A DNA stretch of 10,938 nucleotides from JAFGSZ01 sp964492185 (GTDB lineage Bacteria; Bacteroidota; Bacteroidia; Bacteroidales; UBA10428), in the NCBI GenBank assembly GCA_964492185.1, contig CAZBJH010000116.1, positions 1 through 10,938 of the forward strand, in the 5' to 3' direction. Both the position numbers and the translations under genes were made by a program. The notes below the pieces were generated by a model. The model saw only the letters and a list, made by a program, of their open reading frames with translations. It made no database searches and was not told the origin of the DNA. Numbering within the stretch: position 1 is the stretch's first letter; each line of letters begins with the position of its first letter. This document shows, piece by piece, positions 1 to 7,263 of the stretch.

Positions 1-83
1 ATTTGCCGCGTTACGCTTGTCCGAAAATTGCTCATTTACGACAAGTAAACTCCGCATTTTCGGACCGCGCAAGCCTTGCAAAT
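1..83. repeat. Nested inverted-repeat element (long imperfect hairpin)
   Basis: Four sets of complementary arms nest inside one another: atttgc (1-6) with gcaaat (78-83), gcttg (15-19) with caagc (70-74), tccgaaaat (20-28) with attttcgga (56-64), and tttac (35-39) with gtaaa (45-49) around a 5-base loop. The whole segment can therefore fold into one long imperfect hairpin in either strand's RNA. It lies downstream of the minus-strand TonB gene. It looks like a dispersed intergenic repeat of the kind seen in Bacteroidota chromosomes, but only one copy is visible here, and its left boundary may lie outside the window. Confidence 0.55.
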
Positions 84-121
84 GGAACCTTCTGAACAGA
101 CACATGAACAGTTAAACATTT

Positions 122-173
122 TGCCGACATTATGGACAGACACTCGATAGTGTAAAATACCGTTTCGTCGGCA
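122..173. other. Hairpin-forming inverted repeat downstream of the TonB gene
   Basis: The arms TGCCGAC (122-128) and GTCGGCA (167-173) are perfectly complementary. They enclose a smaller stem, ACACT (140-144) with AGTGT (149-153), around a four-base loop. On the plus strand it is followed by a T-rich stretch (174-186). Seen from the minus-strand TonB gene, which ends at 240, it sits about 65 bases past the stop and could help end transcription, but no clean T-tract follows in that direction. The remaining bases between 1 and 239 contain no gene that I can see. Confidence 0.35.
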
Positions 174-239
174 TTTGAATTTTTCCTTATTTCATAATCT
201 CAATGTTTTATGGAAATGGAATAATGTCAGTCAGGAAAC

Positions 240-914
240 TTATCTGCGTTCAAGCTGAAAGATCACCGGCATGGAAAAAGACACATCAACCGGCATGCCT
301 CGTTGTTTGCCGGGTTTCCATTTTGGGGCATTTTTCATTACTCTTGATACTTCATTTTCCAGCAATGGATCAACGCCCCTGATGAAATTGATATTGGTGA
401 GATTACCGTTTTTATCAACCACGAAGGTAACTGATAATCTCCCTTCAATACCCAAATTGACAGCTGCAACCGGATATTCAACCTGTTCCTGAATATAGCG
501 GTGAAACTCGTTTAAACTGCCTTCACCGAAACCGGGCTTTTCTTCAACCGCGTAAAAAGGTACTTCGTCCGGTTCATCAACCTCTTCAGGAAGCCAATAC
601 TGAACAGCGTCACCAGGATCGATTTCAACATTGATGTCGGGAATATTCTCACTCTCTTCAGAAGTATTTAGTATGAGCTCGAAACTCGGAATAGCAGGAG
701 GTATGACTTCCTTTTTTTTCTCCTGAACAGTGTTCAGTACAATTTCTTCAGCAACATTATCATAATCATCAATAAGCATTGCATGATTATCTTTTGCCGG
801 AGTTGACCATTCAAATGCAATCAGTGTAATTGCGAGAACAACGGTCATTCCTATTTCAAAGAACAGGACCCGTTTGTCCTCCAGACTTGCTTTTTTTGCT
901 TTTTTTGTGTCCAT
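240..914 (-). CDS. TonB-family energy transducer
   Basis: This 224-residue protein has the TonB layout. It has a short basic cytoplasmic N-terminus, one hydrophobic segment (about residues 17-35), an acidic and proline-containing periplasmic linker (about 40-125), and a C-terminal TonB domain (about 135-222). The domain carries the usual YPxxAxxxGIEGRLxVxFVVDKNG start and a later IRGVDPxLExE and P-x-W-x-PGKQRG-x-PV pattern. Such proteins couple the inner-membrane proton gradient, through ExbB/ExbD, to outer-membrane receptors such as SusC-type transporters. No exbB/exbD or receptor gene lies in the window, so the partner is unknown. The linker is rich in Glu and Asp rather than the Pro-Lys repeats of classical TonB. 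The ATG at 914 directly precedes the basic anchor. The gene is divergent from a second TonB C-terminal domain 34 bases away. Confidence 0.88.
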   Translation of the reverse strand: MDTKKAKKASLEDKRVLFFEIGMTVVLAITLIAFEWSTPAKDNHAMLIDDYDNVAEEIVLNTVQEKKKEVIPPAIPSFELILNTSEESENIPDINVEIDPGDAVQYWLPEEVDEPDEVPFYAVEEKPGFGEGSLNEFHRYIQEQVEYPVAAVNLGIEGRLSVTFVVDKNGNLTNINFIRGVDPLLENEVSRVMKNAPKWKPGKQRGMPVDVSFSMPVIFQLERR

Positions 915-948
915 AACATTTGGGTTTAAGTGAACTTTTTTTAGTTGG

Positions 949-1350
949 ATGCAATGGGGCAGTAAAATCCATAAAACATGCGATCATTTTTCAATTATTC
1001 CATTTATTAACCAATTCTGGTTCAAAAAAATAAACCACAAAAAAAGTGCCATAAACCTCTTGATATCACTTATTCAGAAATTCGCAGAACATCTCAGTCA
1101 AACCATAAAATATCCGGTGAGGGCTGTTGAAACCGGTATAGAAGGCCGGGTATTTGTTGAGTTTACTGTCGATACCGCGGGACGTGTAACTGACGCGAAA
1201 GTTATTCGAGGTGTGGATCCTGTTCTTGATGAAGAGGCTTTACGTGTGATACAGTCAGCACCAAACTGGGAACCAGACAAACAGAGGGGAATACCTGTTA
1301 ATGTAAGCTTTGTAATACCGGTAGAATTTTCCCTGGATGGTGATCAGTAA
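949..1350 (+). CDS. TonB C-terminal domain protein, probably 5'-truncated remnant
   Basis: The open frame gives 133 residues. From about residue 45 to the end it is a TonB C-terminal domain, close to that of the neighbouring minus-strand gene: by hand I count 43 identities in 75 aligned residues, starting at the shared YPV. The first ~44 residues do not look like a TonB N-terminus: there is no clear membrane-spanning segment, signal peptide or proline-rich linker, and the underlying DNA is AT-rich like intergenic sequence. Either the gene has lost its 5' part, or the frame start is fortuitous and only the domain (about 1081-1350) is a fossil. The domain itself is intact, with IEGR, VDP and KQRG motifs. 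A free-standing soluble domain could in principle compete for a TonB-box, but nothing here shows that it is expressed. Its stop overlaps the end of the opposite-strand lipoprotein gene by 7 bases. Confidence 0.55.
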   Translation: MQWGSKIHKTCDHFSIIPFINQFWFKKINHKKSAINLLISLIQKFAEHLSQTIKYPVRAVETGIEGRVFVEFTVDTAGRVTDAKVIRGVDPVLDEEALRVIQSAPNWEPDKQRGIPVNVSFVIPVEFSLDGDQ

Positions 1351-1571
1351 TTTTTTTTATGCCATCTTCTTTTTCTGCGGGCTTTTTTTGCATTGTTTGA
1401 TTTTCTTTTTGACGGCTTGTAGTATTTCTTATTACGGGGCAATTCCGATTTTCTTGGCATCATCAGGTTCTGGCGCTGCTGTGCATCGTTCAGACCTCCG
1501 CAGGAAGAAATTACAAGTGTAAAGAAAAAAATAACGGTGACAATAAGAGTCTTATTATTAAATGGTTTCAT
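1344..1571 (-). CDS. Small, strongly basic lipoprotein of unknown function
   Basis: The product has 75 residues. It opens with MKPFNNK, a hydrophobic stretch (about 8-21) and a lipobox I-S-S-C, so cleavage before Cys24 and lipid attachment are predicted. The mature part of about 52 residues carries roughly 19 Lys/Arg, crowded towards the end (AKKARRKRR). It has no acidic cluster and no domain I can name. Its size and composition recall the small basic lipoproteins found in many Bacteroidota, but the function is unknown to me. Binding to a polyanion such as LPS or nucleic acid is only a guess. It is convergent with the TonB-domain frame (7-base overlap) and divergent from the dehydrogenase, 136 bases away. 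The clear lipobox supports a real gene despite its size. Confidence 0.7.
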   Translation of the reverse strand: MKPFNNKTLIVTVIFFFTLVISSCGGLNDAQQRQNLMMPRKSELPRNKKYYKPSKRKSNNAKKARRKRRWHKKNY

Positions 1572-1707
1572 AACTCAAGATGGATTTTATCATTTTGTAT
1601 AACGTCCTGGATTTGTATACGAAAAAATATTCTTTTTGTTATCGAAATTGAAGCCCGGATAAGAAGAAAAAATTAGTAAATTAGGGTAGTATTAAGAAAA
1701 GAAGATC

Positions 1708-2754
1708 ATGAAAGCAGGAGTATTAGAAAAATACGGTTTGATCACATGGAAAGATGTACCAGATCCGGTTAGCGGTGATTCAGATGTATTGATAAAGGTA
1801 ACACATGCCAGTATCTGTGGCACCGATCAGCATATTTTAAAAGGGGAATTTCACCCCCGTACTCGTTTGCCCCTGATACCGGGACATGAGTTTGCAGGCA
1901 TGGTAGCTGCCGTGGGAAGCAGTGTGGAGCGGTTTAAGACAGGTGACAAGGTTACTGTTGATCCTATTATATGGTGTGGTGAGTGTGCAGCCTGTAAAAT
2001 GGGACATTTCCCGGCATGTACAAAACTAAAGCTTGTTGGTATTGATCTTGATGGCGGATTTGCAGAACTATTAGCTGTTCCTGAATTCATGGTGTACCCG
2101 GTTGACGACAATATCCCCGGAGGCCACGCTGCACTGATCGGGATCCTTTCTGTTGGTTTTCATGCCACCAAAAGGGCAAAATTACAGGCAGGGGATTCGG
2201 TTCTGATATGGGGAGCAGGAAAAGTCGGACAATCAATTTTACAGGCTGTAAGAACGATAACATCGGGACTGGTTTTTATGGTCGATATACTGGATAAAAG
2301 ACTTCGGCTGTCATCCGATAATTATTCAAATGTTATACCGGTAAATGCGCTTATTGAAGATCCGGTGGCCTTTATTAAGGATCAGACAAACGGACGAGGA
2401 GTGGATGTTGCTTTTGAAGCTGTCGGGCATGCAACATTACAGAATAATATGATCCATCCGGTCAGGGGTTGCGTGCAGTCGATTCGCGGGGCAGGCAAAG
2501 TATGTACACTGGGACTTGCAGATAACCCTGCCCCCATTGTTATGAAAGAGTTGATCTGGAAAGAAGGATTGATCATCACATCAAGGGGCAGTCATGGAGA
2601 ATACCCTGATGTTATTCAACATTTGAAAGCAGGGAAACTAAAGCCGGAAATACTGATCAGCAGAAAAATTCCGGCAGACCAGATGCAAAAAGGTTTTGAC
2701 TTACTGGAATCAGAACCCGAACATAACCTTAAGATCATTATTGAAATACCCTGA
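1708..2754 (+). CDS. Zinc-dependent medium-chain alcohol/polyol dehydrogenase
   Basis: This 348-residue protein matches the MDR superfamily (threonine/sorbitol dehydrogenase type) over its full usual length. The N-terminal GroES-like domain holds the catalytic-zinc residues Cys37 (ICGTD) and His60-Glu61 (PGHEFAG). A structural-zinc loop has Cys90, 93, 96 and 104 in the classical 3-3-8 spacing. The Rossmann domain has GAGKVG (169-174), and an acidic Asp193 at the end of the next strand favours NAD(H) over NADP(H). Where most relatives carry a Glu in an EPLAVG-like motif this protein has Gly145 (IGILSVG), so the metal site is not standard. The likely reaction is NAD-linked oxidation of a secondary alcohol in a sugar, polyol or amino acid; the substrate cannot be read from sequence. 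A purine-rich stretch precedes the ATG. It stands alone, with a terminator about 310 bases downstream. Confidence 0.88.
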   Translation: MKAGVLEKYGLITWKDVPDPVSGDSDVLIKVTHASICGTDQHILKGEFHPRTRLPLIPGHEFAGMVAAVGSSVERFKTGDKVTVDPIIWCGECAACKMGHFPACTKLKLVGIDLDGGFAELLAVPEFMVYPVDDNIPGGHAALIGILSVGFHATKRAKLQAGDSVLIWGAGKVGQSILQAVRTITSGLVFMVDILDKRLRLSSDNYSNVIPVNALIEDPVAFIKDQTNGRGVDVAFEAVGHATLQNNMIHPVRGCVQSIRGAGKVCTLGLADNPAPIVMKELIWKEGLIITSRGSHGEYPDVIQHLKAGKLKPEILISRKIPADQMQKGFDLLESEPEHNLKIIIEIP

Positions 2755-2910
2755 AAGGGGTGACTGTTGTTGAGAATTTAAAGGTTTATAAGCTCTTTAC
2801 AGGACCGGTATTGCAGTCAGATCAAAAATAATTCAAAAAAAATCTTACCCGGGTGGTGACATATTGGGGTGCAGTGGTACTTCATAATACATTCAACTTG
2901 GGTATTATTC

Positions 2911-2982
2911 AAAATAACGAAGCAATCTGTTATTTTTCACGAAGATAGTTCGTTACAGGTTCCAGGGTTGTTTCGTTATTTT
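2911..2982 (+). other. Long hairpin with 18-bp stem (possible RNA structure or weak terminator)
   Basis: AAAATAACGAA (2911-2921) is a perfect reverse complement of 2972-2982. The pairing continues inward to 2928/2965 if G-U pairs are allowed, giving an 18-bp stem in plus-strand RNA with three wobbles. The 36-base loop holds a second small stem, ACGAA (2939-2943) with TTCGT (2949-2953). The 3' arm is followed by ATTTTTAT, so it may act as a terminator for the dehydrogenase transcript. Because the mismatches are all wobbles in the plus-strand sense, selection on RNA structure is plausible but unproven. Confidence 0.45.
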
Positions 2983-3067
2983 ATTTTTATCCAGGGATAG
3001 GTTCAGGATTGTCGAATGAGTAAACTATTCGCTTTCGTCAAAACATTACATACATATTCACTTATTG

Positions 3068-3094
3068 TGTCCCGCTTCCTGCGGGACATTTTTA
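3068..3094 (+). terminator. Intrinsic terminator upstream of the beta-mannosidase gene
   Basis: A perfect 8-bp GC-rich stem, TGTCCCGC (3068-3075) with GCGGGACA (3081-3088), encloses the loop TTCCT. A run of T (TTTTTA) follows immediately. This is a textbook Rho-independent terminator in the plus direction. It would end transcripts from the dehydrogenase side and insulate the mannosidase, whose own promoter box lies about 90 bases further on. Confidence 0.78.
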
Positions 3095-3182
3095 TATAAG
3101 GAAAATTAGTTACCGTTTATAAAGTTGTTAAAATGTTTAATTATGCTTTTTTATGCAGTTACGCGGATGTATATAAAATTTG

Positions 3183-3190
3183 TACATTTG
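3183..3190 (+). promoter_or_regulatory. Bacteroidota-type -7 box for the beta-mannosidase
   Basis: TACATTTG matches the phylum's -7 consensus TAnnTTTG exactly and ends 16 bases before the ATG at 3207. I do not see a good TTG at the expected -33 distance (the sequence there is GTTACG), so the promoter may be weak or activator-dependent. The position after the terminator at 3068-3094 fits a fresh transcription start. Confidence 0.4.
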
Positions 3191-3206
3191 AACGGAATGT
3201 TCAGTT

Positions 3207-5798
3207 ATGATACATATGAAATATCGTTTACTTCTTTATATAATTTGTACATGTATGTTTGCAATTAACAGTTGTAGAAAAACTCCCGATCATTTTACTT
3301 TTAAATTGCGGGATGACTGGGAATTCAGGAAATCAGACAATACTACATGGATGCAGGCAAATATTCCGGGTACAGTTCATACGGACCTGATGGAAAACGG
3401 GAAAATCGAACCACCTTTTTTCAGACTGAATGAACATAACCTGCAGTGGATAGATAAAGAAGACTGGGAATACAAAACAAGCTTTGAGGCGGACGAAAGA
3501 ATGCTTACGAAAGAAATAGCTGAGCTTGTTTTTAAGGGGCTGGATACATACGCTGAAGTTTACCTGAATGATTCCCTTGTTCTACAAGCTGATAATATGT
3601 TCCGGGAGTGGGTGGTGGATTGCAAAAGTAAGATCAGGGAAGGTAAAAACACTTTGAGAATTGTGTTCCGGTCACCGATAAAAATAGGACTGCAAAAATA
3701 TAATGCCATTGATTATGTTATCCCGGTATCAGACAATGACCGGTCACAAGTTGGGGGACTGGAAGATAAAAAGGTCAGTGTTTTTACAAGGAAAGCCGGA
3801 TATCATTACGGATGGGACTGGGGCCCGAGGTTTGTTACCTGTGGTATTTGGCGTGAAGCTTATATAAGAGCCTGGAATTACCTCAGGATAGAGGATGTTC
3901 ATTATGTTCAGAATCAGGTAAGTGCTCAGAAGGCTGATATGACTGCTGTTTTTGAGGTTCACTCAACACGGGAACAGGATATTACCTTCGAAGTTAAACA
4001 CGCGAACAATGAACAAAGCATAGCGGAAAAAACAGTCACATTGCAACAAGGTAAAAATCGTGTTTCAATTGATTTTGTGATCGATAAACCCAGGTTGTGG
4101 TGGTCAAACGGACTTGGAGAGCCATATTTATATACATTCAAAGGAATGGCAAAGATAGGTAGTTATACCGTGGATGAAACAGAGACCAGGATAGGTGTCA
4201 GAAAGTTAAAGGTAGTTACAAAAAACGGTCAGAAAGGCCGTCATTTTTATTTTAAGCTCAATGATGTCCCTGTTTTTATGAAAGGGGCAAATTATATTCC
4301 CAGTGATAATTTTATTCCCCGGGTACCAGATGAAAAATATGAACATATTATAAAAAGTGCTGCTGAAGCAAATATGAACATGTTGCGTGTTTGGGGGGGA
4401 GGGATCTATGAAAACGATATTTTTTATGACCTGTGTGATAAATATGGTATCCTGGTTTGGCAGGATTTTATGTTTGCCTGTGCCATGTATCCCGGTGATG
4501 AGGTTTTTCTTAATAATGTCAGGCATGAAGCCGTTGATAATGTCAAGCGTTTGAGGAACCATCCCTCTCTTGCCCTGTGGTGCGGAAATAACGAGGTGTT
4601 GAGTGCATGGTATCAATGGGGATGGAAAGAACAGGCTGAAGATATTTCTGAGGAGCTCGCGGAGAAACAATGGAATACATACTTTGAGATTTTTTCAACA
4701 ATCCTTCCCGGTGTGGTGCATGAACATGACAGCACCCGCTTTTACTGGGAATCATCACCACAGGCTGCACCCAATGTGCCGGCAACAACTGAAGCATTAT
4801 CAGGGGATCTTCATTACTGGGGTGTGTGGCACGGAGAAGAAGATTTCAAAAGCTTTAATGAGGTTATTCCGCGCTTTATGAGCGAATATGGTTTCCAGTC
4901 CTTTCCTTCTTTTGAAACTGTAAAAAGATATACTGATCCCGGGGACCGGGATATAGGATCTGAAGTGATGCAGTCGCATCAGAAACATCCGCGGGGTAAT
5001 CAACTGATACGTAAATACATGAGCCGCCATTACAGGATACCTGATGATTTTGAGGATTTTCTTTATGTAAGCCAACTGTTGCAGGCAGAAGGCATTAAAA
5101 CAGGTATGGAAGCCCACCGCGGGAATAAACCCGCGTGTATGGGTTCATTGTACTGGCAGCTGAATGATTGCTGGCCCGTAGCATCATGGTCGGGTATCGA
5201 TTATTATGGCAGGTGGAAAGCCCTGCATTATTTTGCCGGTAAAGCATATGATGAAGTTCTTGTTTCACCCGTGTCCGATAATGATAATCTGAAAATATAT
5301 GTTGTATCAGACAGGTTACATGATATAACGGCTAAACTGAAATTGCAATTAATGGAATTTGACGGCGACATAAAAAAGGAGGAAACATTACAGATACATA
5401 TACCTGCAAATTCATCAGATATTTATTATCAGTCGCTGCTCAATGATTTTTTAAGGGGGGTATACCGCGGTAATGTTGTGCTTCATACGGAAATTATTGA
5501 GGATGAACGTATTTTATCATCAAACAAGCTTTATTTTCTACCTGTTAAGTATCTCAGCCTTCGGGATCCGGAGATTAAAGCGCAGGTATGGTCAGTGGAT
5601 GAAGGTTATGAGATACAATTATCCTCCGATATTTTATCTAAAAATGTGTTTTTATCATTAAATTCTGTCGAAGGTTTTTTTACCGATAATTATTTTGATC
5701 TTCTTCCGGGAGAGATTAAAACCGTCAGGTTTATAACTAAAAATACGGAGGTTGATATAAAAAATGAACTTAAAATAAAAACACTGAATGATCTGTAA
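3207..5798 (+). CDS. GH2 beta-mannosidase, lipoprotein
   Basis: This 863-residue enzyme is full length for family GH2 beta-mannosidases and removes non-reducing beta-linked mannose from mannan- or N-glycan-derived oligosaccharides. A lipoprotein signal ends in the lipobox INSC at Cys23 (Met1 or Met4 could start it), which predicts a lipid-anchored envelope enzyme. The sugar-binding sandwich (about 30-220) includes PGTVHTDL and the mannosidase-type GYHYGWDWGPR. An immunoglobulin-like domain follows (about 225-335), then the TIM barrel (about 340-690) with RVWGGGIYE and LVWQDFMFACAMYP. The acid/base is Glu463 (WCGNNE) and the nucleophile Glu560 (SEYGFQS), positions close to those I recall for the characterised Bacteroides enzyme BtMan2A. 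YWQLNDCWPV (649-658) closes the active site, and beta-rich C-terminal domains follow. No residue loss is visible. The downstream kinase fusion starts 110 bases later and seems to have its own promoter. Confidence 0.95.
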   Translation: MIHMKYRLLLYIICTCMFAINSCRKTPDHFTFKLRDDWEFRKSDNTTWMQANIPGTVHTDLMENGKIEPPFFRLNEHNLQWIDKEDWEYKTSFEADERMLTKEIAELVFKGLDTYAEVYLNDSLVLQADNMFREWVVDCKSKIREGKNTLRIVFRSPIKIGLQKYNAIDYVIPVSDNDRSQVGGLEDKKVSVFTRKAGYHYGWDWGPRFVTCGIWREAYIRAWNYLRIEDVHYVQNQVSAQKADMTAVFEVHSTREQDITFEVKHANNEQSIAEKTVTLQQGKNRVSIDFVIDKPRLWWSNGLGEPYLYTFKGMAKIGSYTVDETETRIGVRKLKVVTKNGQKGRHFYFKLNDVPVFMKGANYIPSDNFIPRVPDEKYEHIIKSAAEANMNMLRVWGGGIYENDIFYDLCDKYGILVWQDFMFACAMYPGDEVFLNNVRHEAVDNVKRLRNHPSLALWCGNNEVLSAWYQWGWKEQAEDISEELAEKQWNTYFEIFSTILPGVVHEHDSTRFYWESSPQAAPNVPATTEALSGDLHYWGVWHGEEDFKSFNEVIPRFMSEYGFQSFPSFETVKRYTDPGDRDIGSEVMQSHQKHPRGNQLIRKYMSRHYRIPDDFEDFLYVSQLLQAEGIKTGMEAHRGNKPACMGSLYWQLNDCWPVASWSGIDYYGRWKALHYFAGKAYDEVLVSPVSDNDNLKIYVVSDRLHDITAKLKLQLMEFDGDIKKEETLQIHIPANSSDIYYQSLLNDFLRGVYRGNVVLHTEIIEDERILSSNKLYFLPVKYLSLRDPEIKAQVWSVDEGYEIQLSSDILSKNVFLSLNSVEGFFTDNYFDLLPGEIKTVRFITKNTEVDIKNELKIKTLNDL

Positions 5799-5849
5799 AC
5801 ACTATCCGGTATTTTTTTATTTTTAAACAGGCACTATACAGATTATAAA

Positions 5850-5857
5850 TATCTTTG
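5850..5857 (+). promoter_or_regulatory. Bacteroidota-type -7 box for the transferase/kinase fusion
   Basis: TATCTTTG is an exact TAnnTTTG match about 50 bases before the chosen ATG at 5909, in the 110-base gap after the mannosidase. No clear -33 TTG is visible; the sequence upstream is T- and A-rich. It suggests that the fusion gene can be transcribed apart from the mannosidase. Confidence 0.4.
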
Positions 5858-5908
5858 ATCATATAATCAAGCTTTTATGAATAAAACGGGCAAGAATATT
5901 TGGCAGTT

Positions 5909-7258
5909 ATGTTTGAATCGATAAAAAGTAAGGTGATAGATATTAATGATCTATCCCGGATTCGTATAGAACACAGGAATAAGAAAATTGTTTTTTGTTC
6001 GGGATGTTATGATATCCTGCAATCAGGGCATGCTGTCTTTTTCAATCAGTGCAAACAATTTGGAGATATTCTGGTAGTGGGTGTAGGCCGTGACCATGTC
6101 ATAACAAAACTAAAAGGTCCCGGACGGCCGGTTAATCCTCAGAACAATCGTTTATACCTTGTGGCATCATTACAGGATGTGGATTATGCTACTTTGAATG
6201 ATCATGAAATCGCGGAGGGAAAGATTGATTTCAAACATATTATTGAAAGCCTTCAGCCTGATATATTTGTTTTGAATGATGATGATTCTGCAATTGCTGA
6301 AAAGAAAAAAATATGTGATGGAATAGGAACTAAGATTGAATATGTAAGCCGAATTGTACCCTCCGAGCTGGAAGCTACATCCACAACCAGGATCATTGAC
6401 AAGATCAACTTTAAATACCGTGCTCCGCTGAGGATTGATTTCGCGGGTGGATGGACAGATGTTCCTTATATTATTGAAGGAATGGCAGGTTATGTATCAA
6501 ATGTTGCTATAGCTCCCCTGATCGAATATAAAAACGGACAATTCAATTTTTCGGGCTACCCCAGGGGAAGCGGTTTAAGTACATCAACTGCAGCCAAACT
6601 GCTGGAAATGATAAGCTCCAAGTCATATAATTCGGATTCAAAAACTTTGACACAGATTGGGGAAGATCTTTTTAACCTGGAGAATACAGAGCTGAACTGG
6701 GCTATTGGCCGGCAGGATCAGTATTCTATTGTATATGGCGGATTCAATTGTTTTGAGTTTGGCAGGGATTACGCGAAACAGATTGATATTAACATACCCC
6801 GTGAGATTCTCGATAAGTTTAAAAAAAATCTATTATTGCTTCATACGGGGGTATCCAGAAATGCCCAGTCGGCTGTTGAACAGGTATACAGGAACCACAA
6901 AACACCCGGTGGTAAAAAGGCACTTGAAAAGCTGGCAAGGCTTGGATATGAGTTCAGTCAGTCTTTATTAAAAGAGGATTTTTCGCGTTGTGCATCCATT
7001 ATGGAAGAGAATTTTAGAGCCCAGATCCAGCTTGCTTCGGCAACTACCAACAAAAATCTGGATAAGATGTATGCCTATGCAAAAAAACACGGGTCTTTGG
7101 GTGGCAAGATCGCGGGAGCGGGAGGAGGAGGCGCCTTTATTTTTTATTGCACTGATCCCGTGGAATTAAAAACTGCCATGAAAAATGAGTTTGTGGATTG
7201 TTTTGAGATAGATTTTGATTTTTTTTATAAAAATATTAAGCAGTTGAATAAAATATAA
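5909..7258 (+). CDS. Fused cytidylyltransferase-like / GHMP sugar kinase (HddA-like)
   Basis: Residues here are numbered from an in-frame TTG at 5900; I prefer the ATG at 5909 (449 residues), three codons in. The N-terminal part (about 25-170) is a nucleotidyltransferase of the RfaE-C/cytidylyltransferase fold. It has GCYDILQSGH (35-44), GVGRD (61-65), RPVNPQNNR (76-84) and the closing STTRII (161-166). The first His of the usual HxGH is Gln41. The C-terminal part (about 173-445) is a GHMP kinase: APLRIDFAGGWTD (175-187), the phosphate loop region GSGLSTSTA (223-231), GRQDQY (270-275) with GGFNCFEF, and GAGGGG (406-411). The closest match is D-glycero-D-manno-heptose 7-phosphate kinase, with some likeness to the fucokinase half of FKP. 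The likely role is phosphorylating a sugar or sugar phosphate and then forming an NDP-sugar for surface glycans. The kinase lacks about 50 residues usually found between its first two motifs. The substrate is unknown. Confidence 0.82.
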   Translation: MFESIKSKVIDINDLSRIRIEHRNKKIVFCSGCYDILQSGHAVFFNQCKQFGDILVVGVGRDHVITKLKGPGRPVNPQNNRLYLVASLQDVDYATLNDHEIAEGKIDFKHIIESLQPDIFVLNDDDSAIAEKKKICDGIGTKIEYVSRIVPSELEATSTTRIIDKINFKYRAPLRIDFAGGWTDVPYIIEGMAGYVSNVAIAPLIEYKNGQFNFSGYPRGSGLSTSTAAKLLEMISSKSYNSDSKTLTQIGEDLFNLENTELNWAIGRQDQYSIVYGGFNCFEFGRDYAKQIDINIPREILDKFKKNLLLLHTGVSRNAQSAVEQVYRNHKTPGGKKALEKLARLGYEFSQSLLKEDFSRCASIMEENFRAQIQLASATTNKNLDKMYAYAKKHGSLGGKIAGAGGGGAFIFYCTDPVELKTAMKNEFVDCFEIDFDFFYKNIKQLNKI

Positions 7259-7263
7259 CTTCT

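Larger units (their letters stand above)
2755..3206. other. 452-base intergenic region between dehydrogenase and beta-mannosidase
   Basis: No convincing coding frame is seen on either strand. It contains a long hairpin (2911-2982), an intrinsic terminator (3068-3094) and a -7-type promoter box just before the mannosidase, each listed separately. I found no TAnnTTTG box on the plus strand between the dehydrogenase stop and the terminator, so an independent small RNA there is not supported by a promoter. Confidence 0.6.

Noticed and set aside
1337..1522. Plus-strand frame opposite the small lipoprotein
   Set aside because: It is the antisense of the lipoprotein gene; its apparent hydrophobic stretch comes from the complement of Lys-rich codons.
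2823..2830. Minus-strand TATTTTTG box antisense to the dehydrogenase
   Set aside because: It is an exact -7 match in an A-rich stretch, but there is no spaced -33 element and no gene for it to serve; likely chance.
4206..4670. Minus-strand 154-codon open frame inside the mannosidase
   Set aside because: It lies wholly opposite a well-supported GH2 catalytic domain, and its translation shows no domain or composition typical of a protein.
5118..5135. CGCGGG/CCCGCG hairpin
   Set aside because: It is inside the mannosidase coding sequence, has no T-tract, and the encoded residues align with the family.
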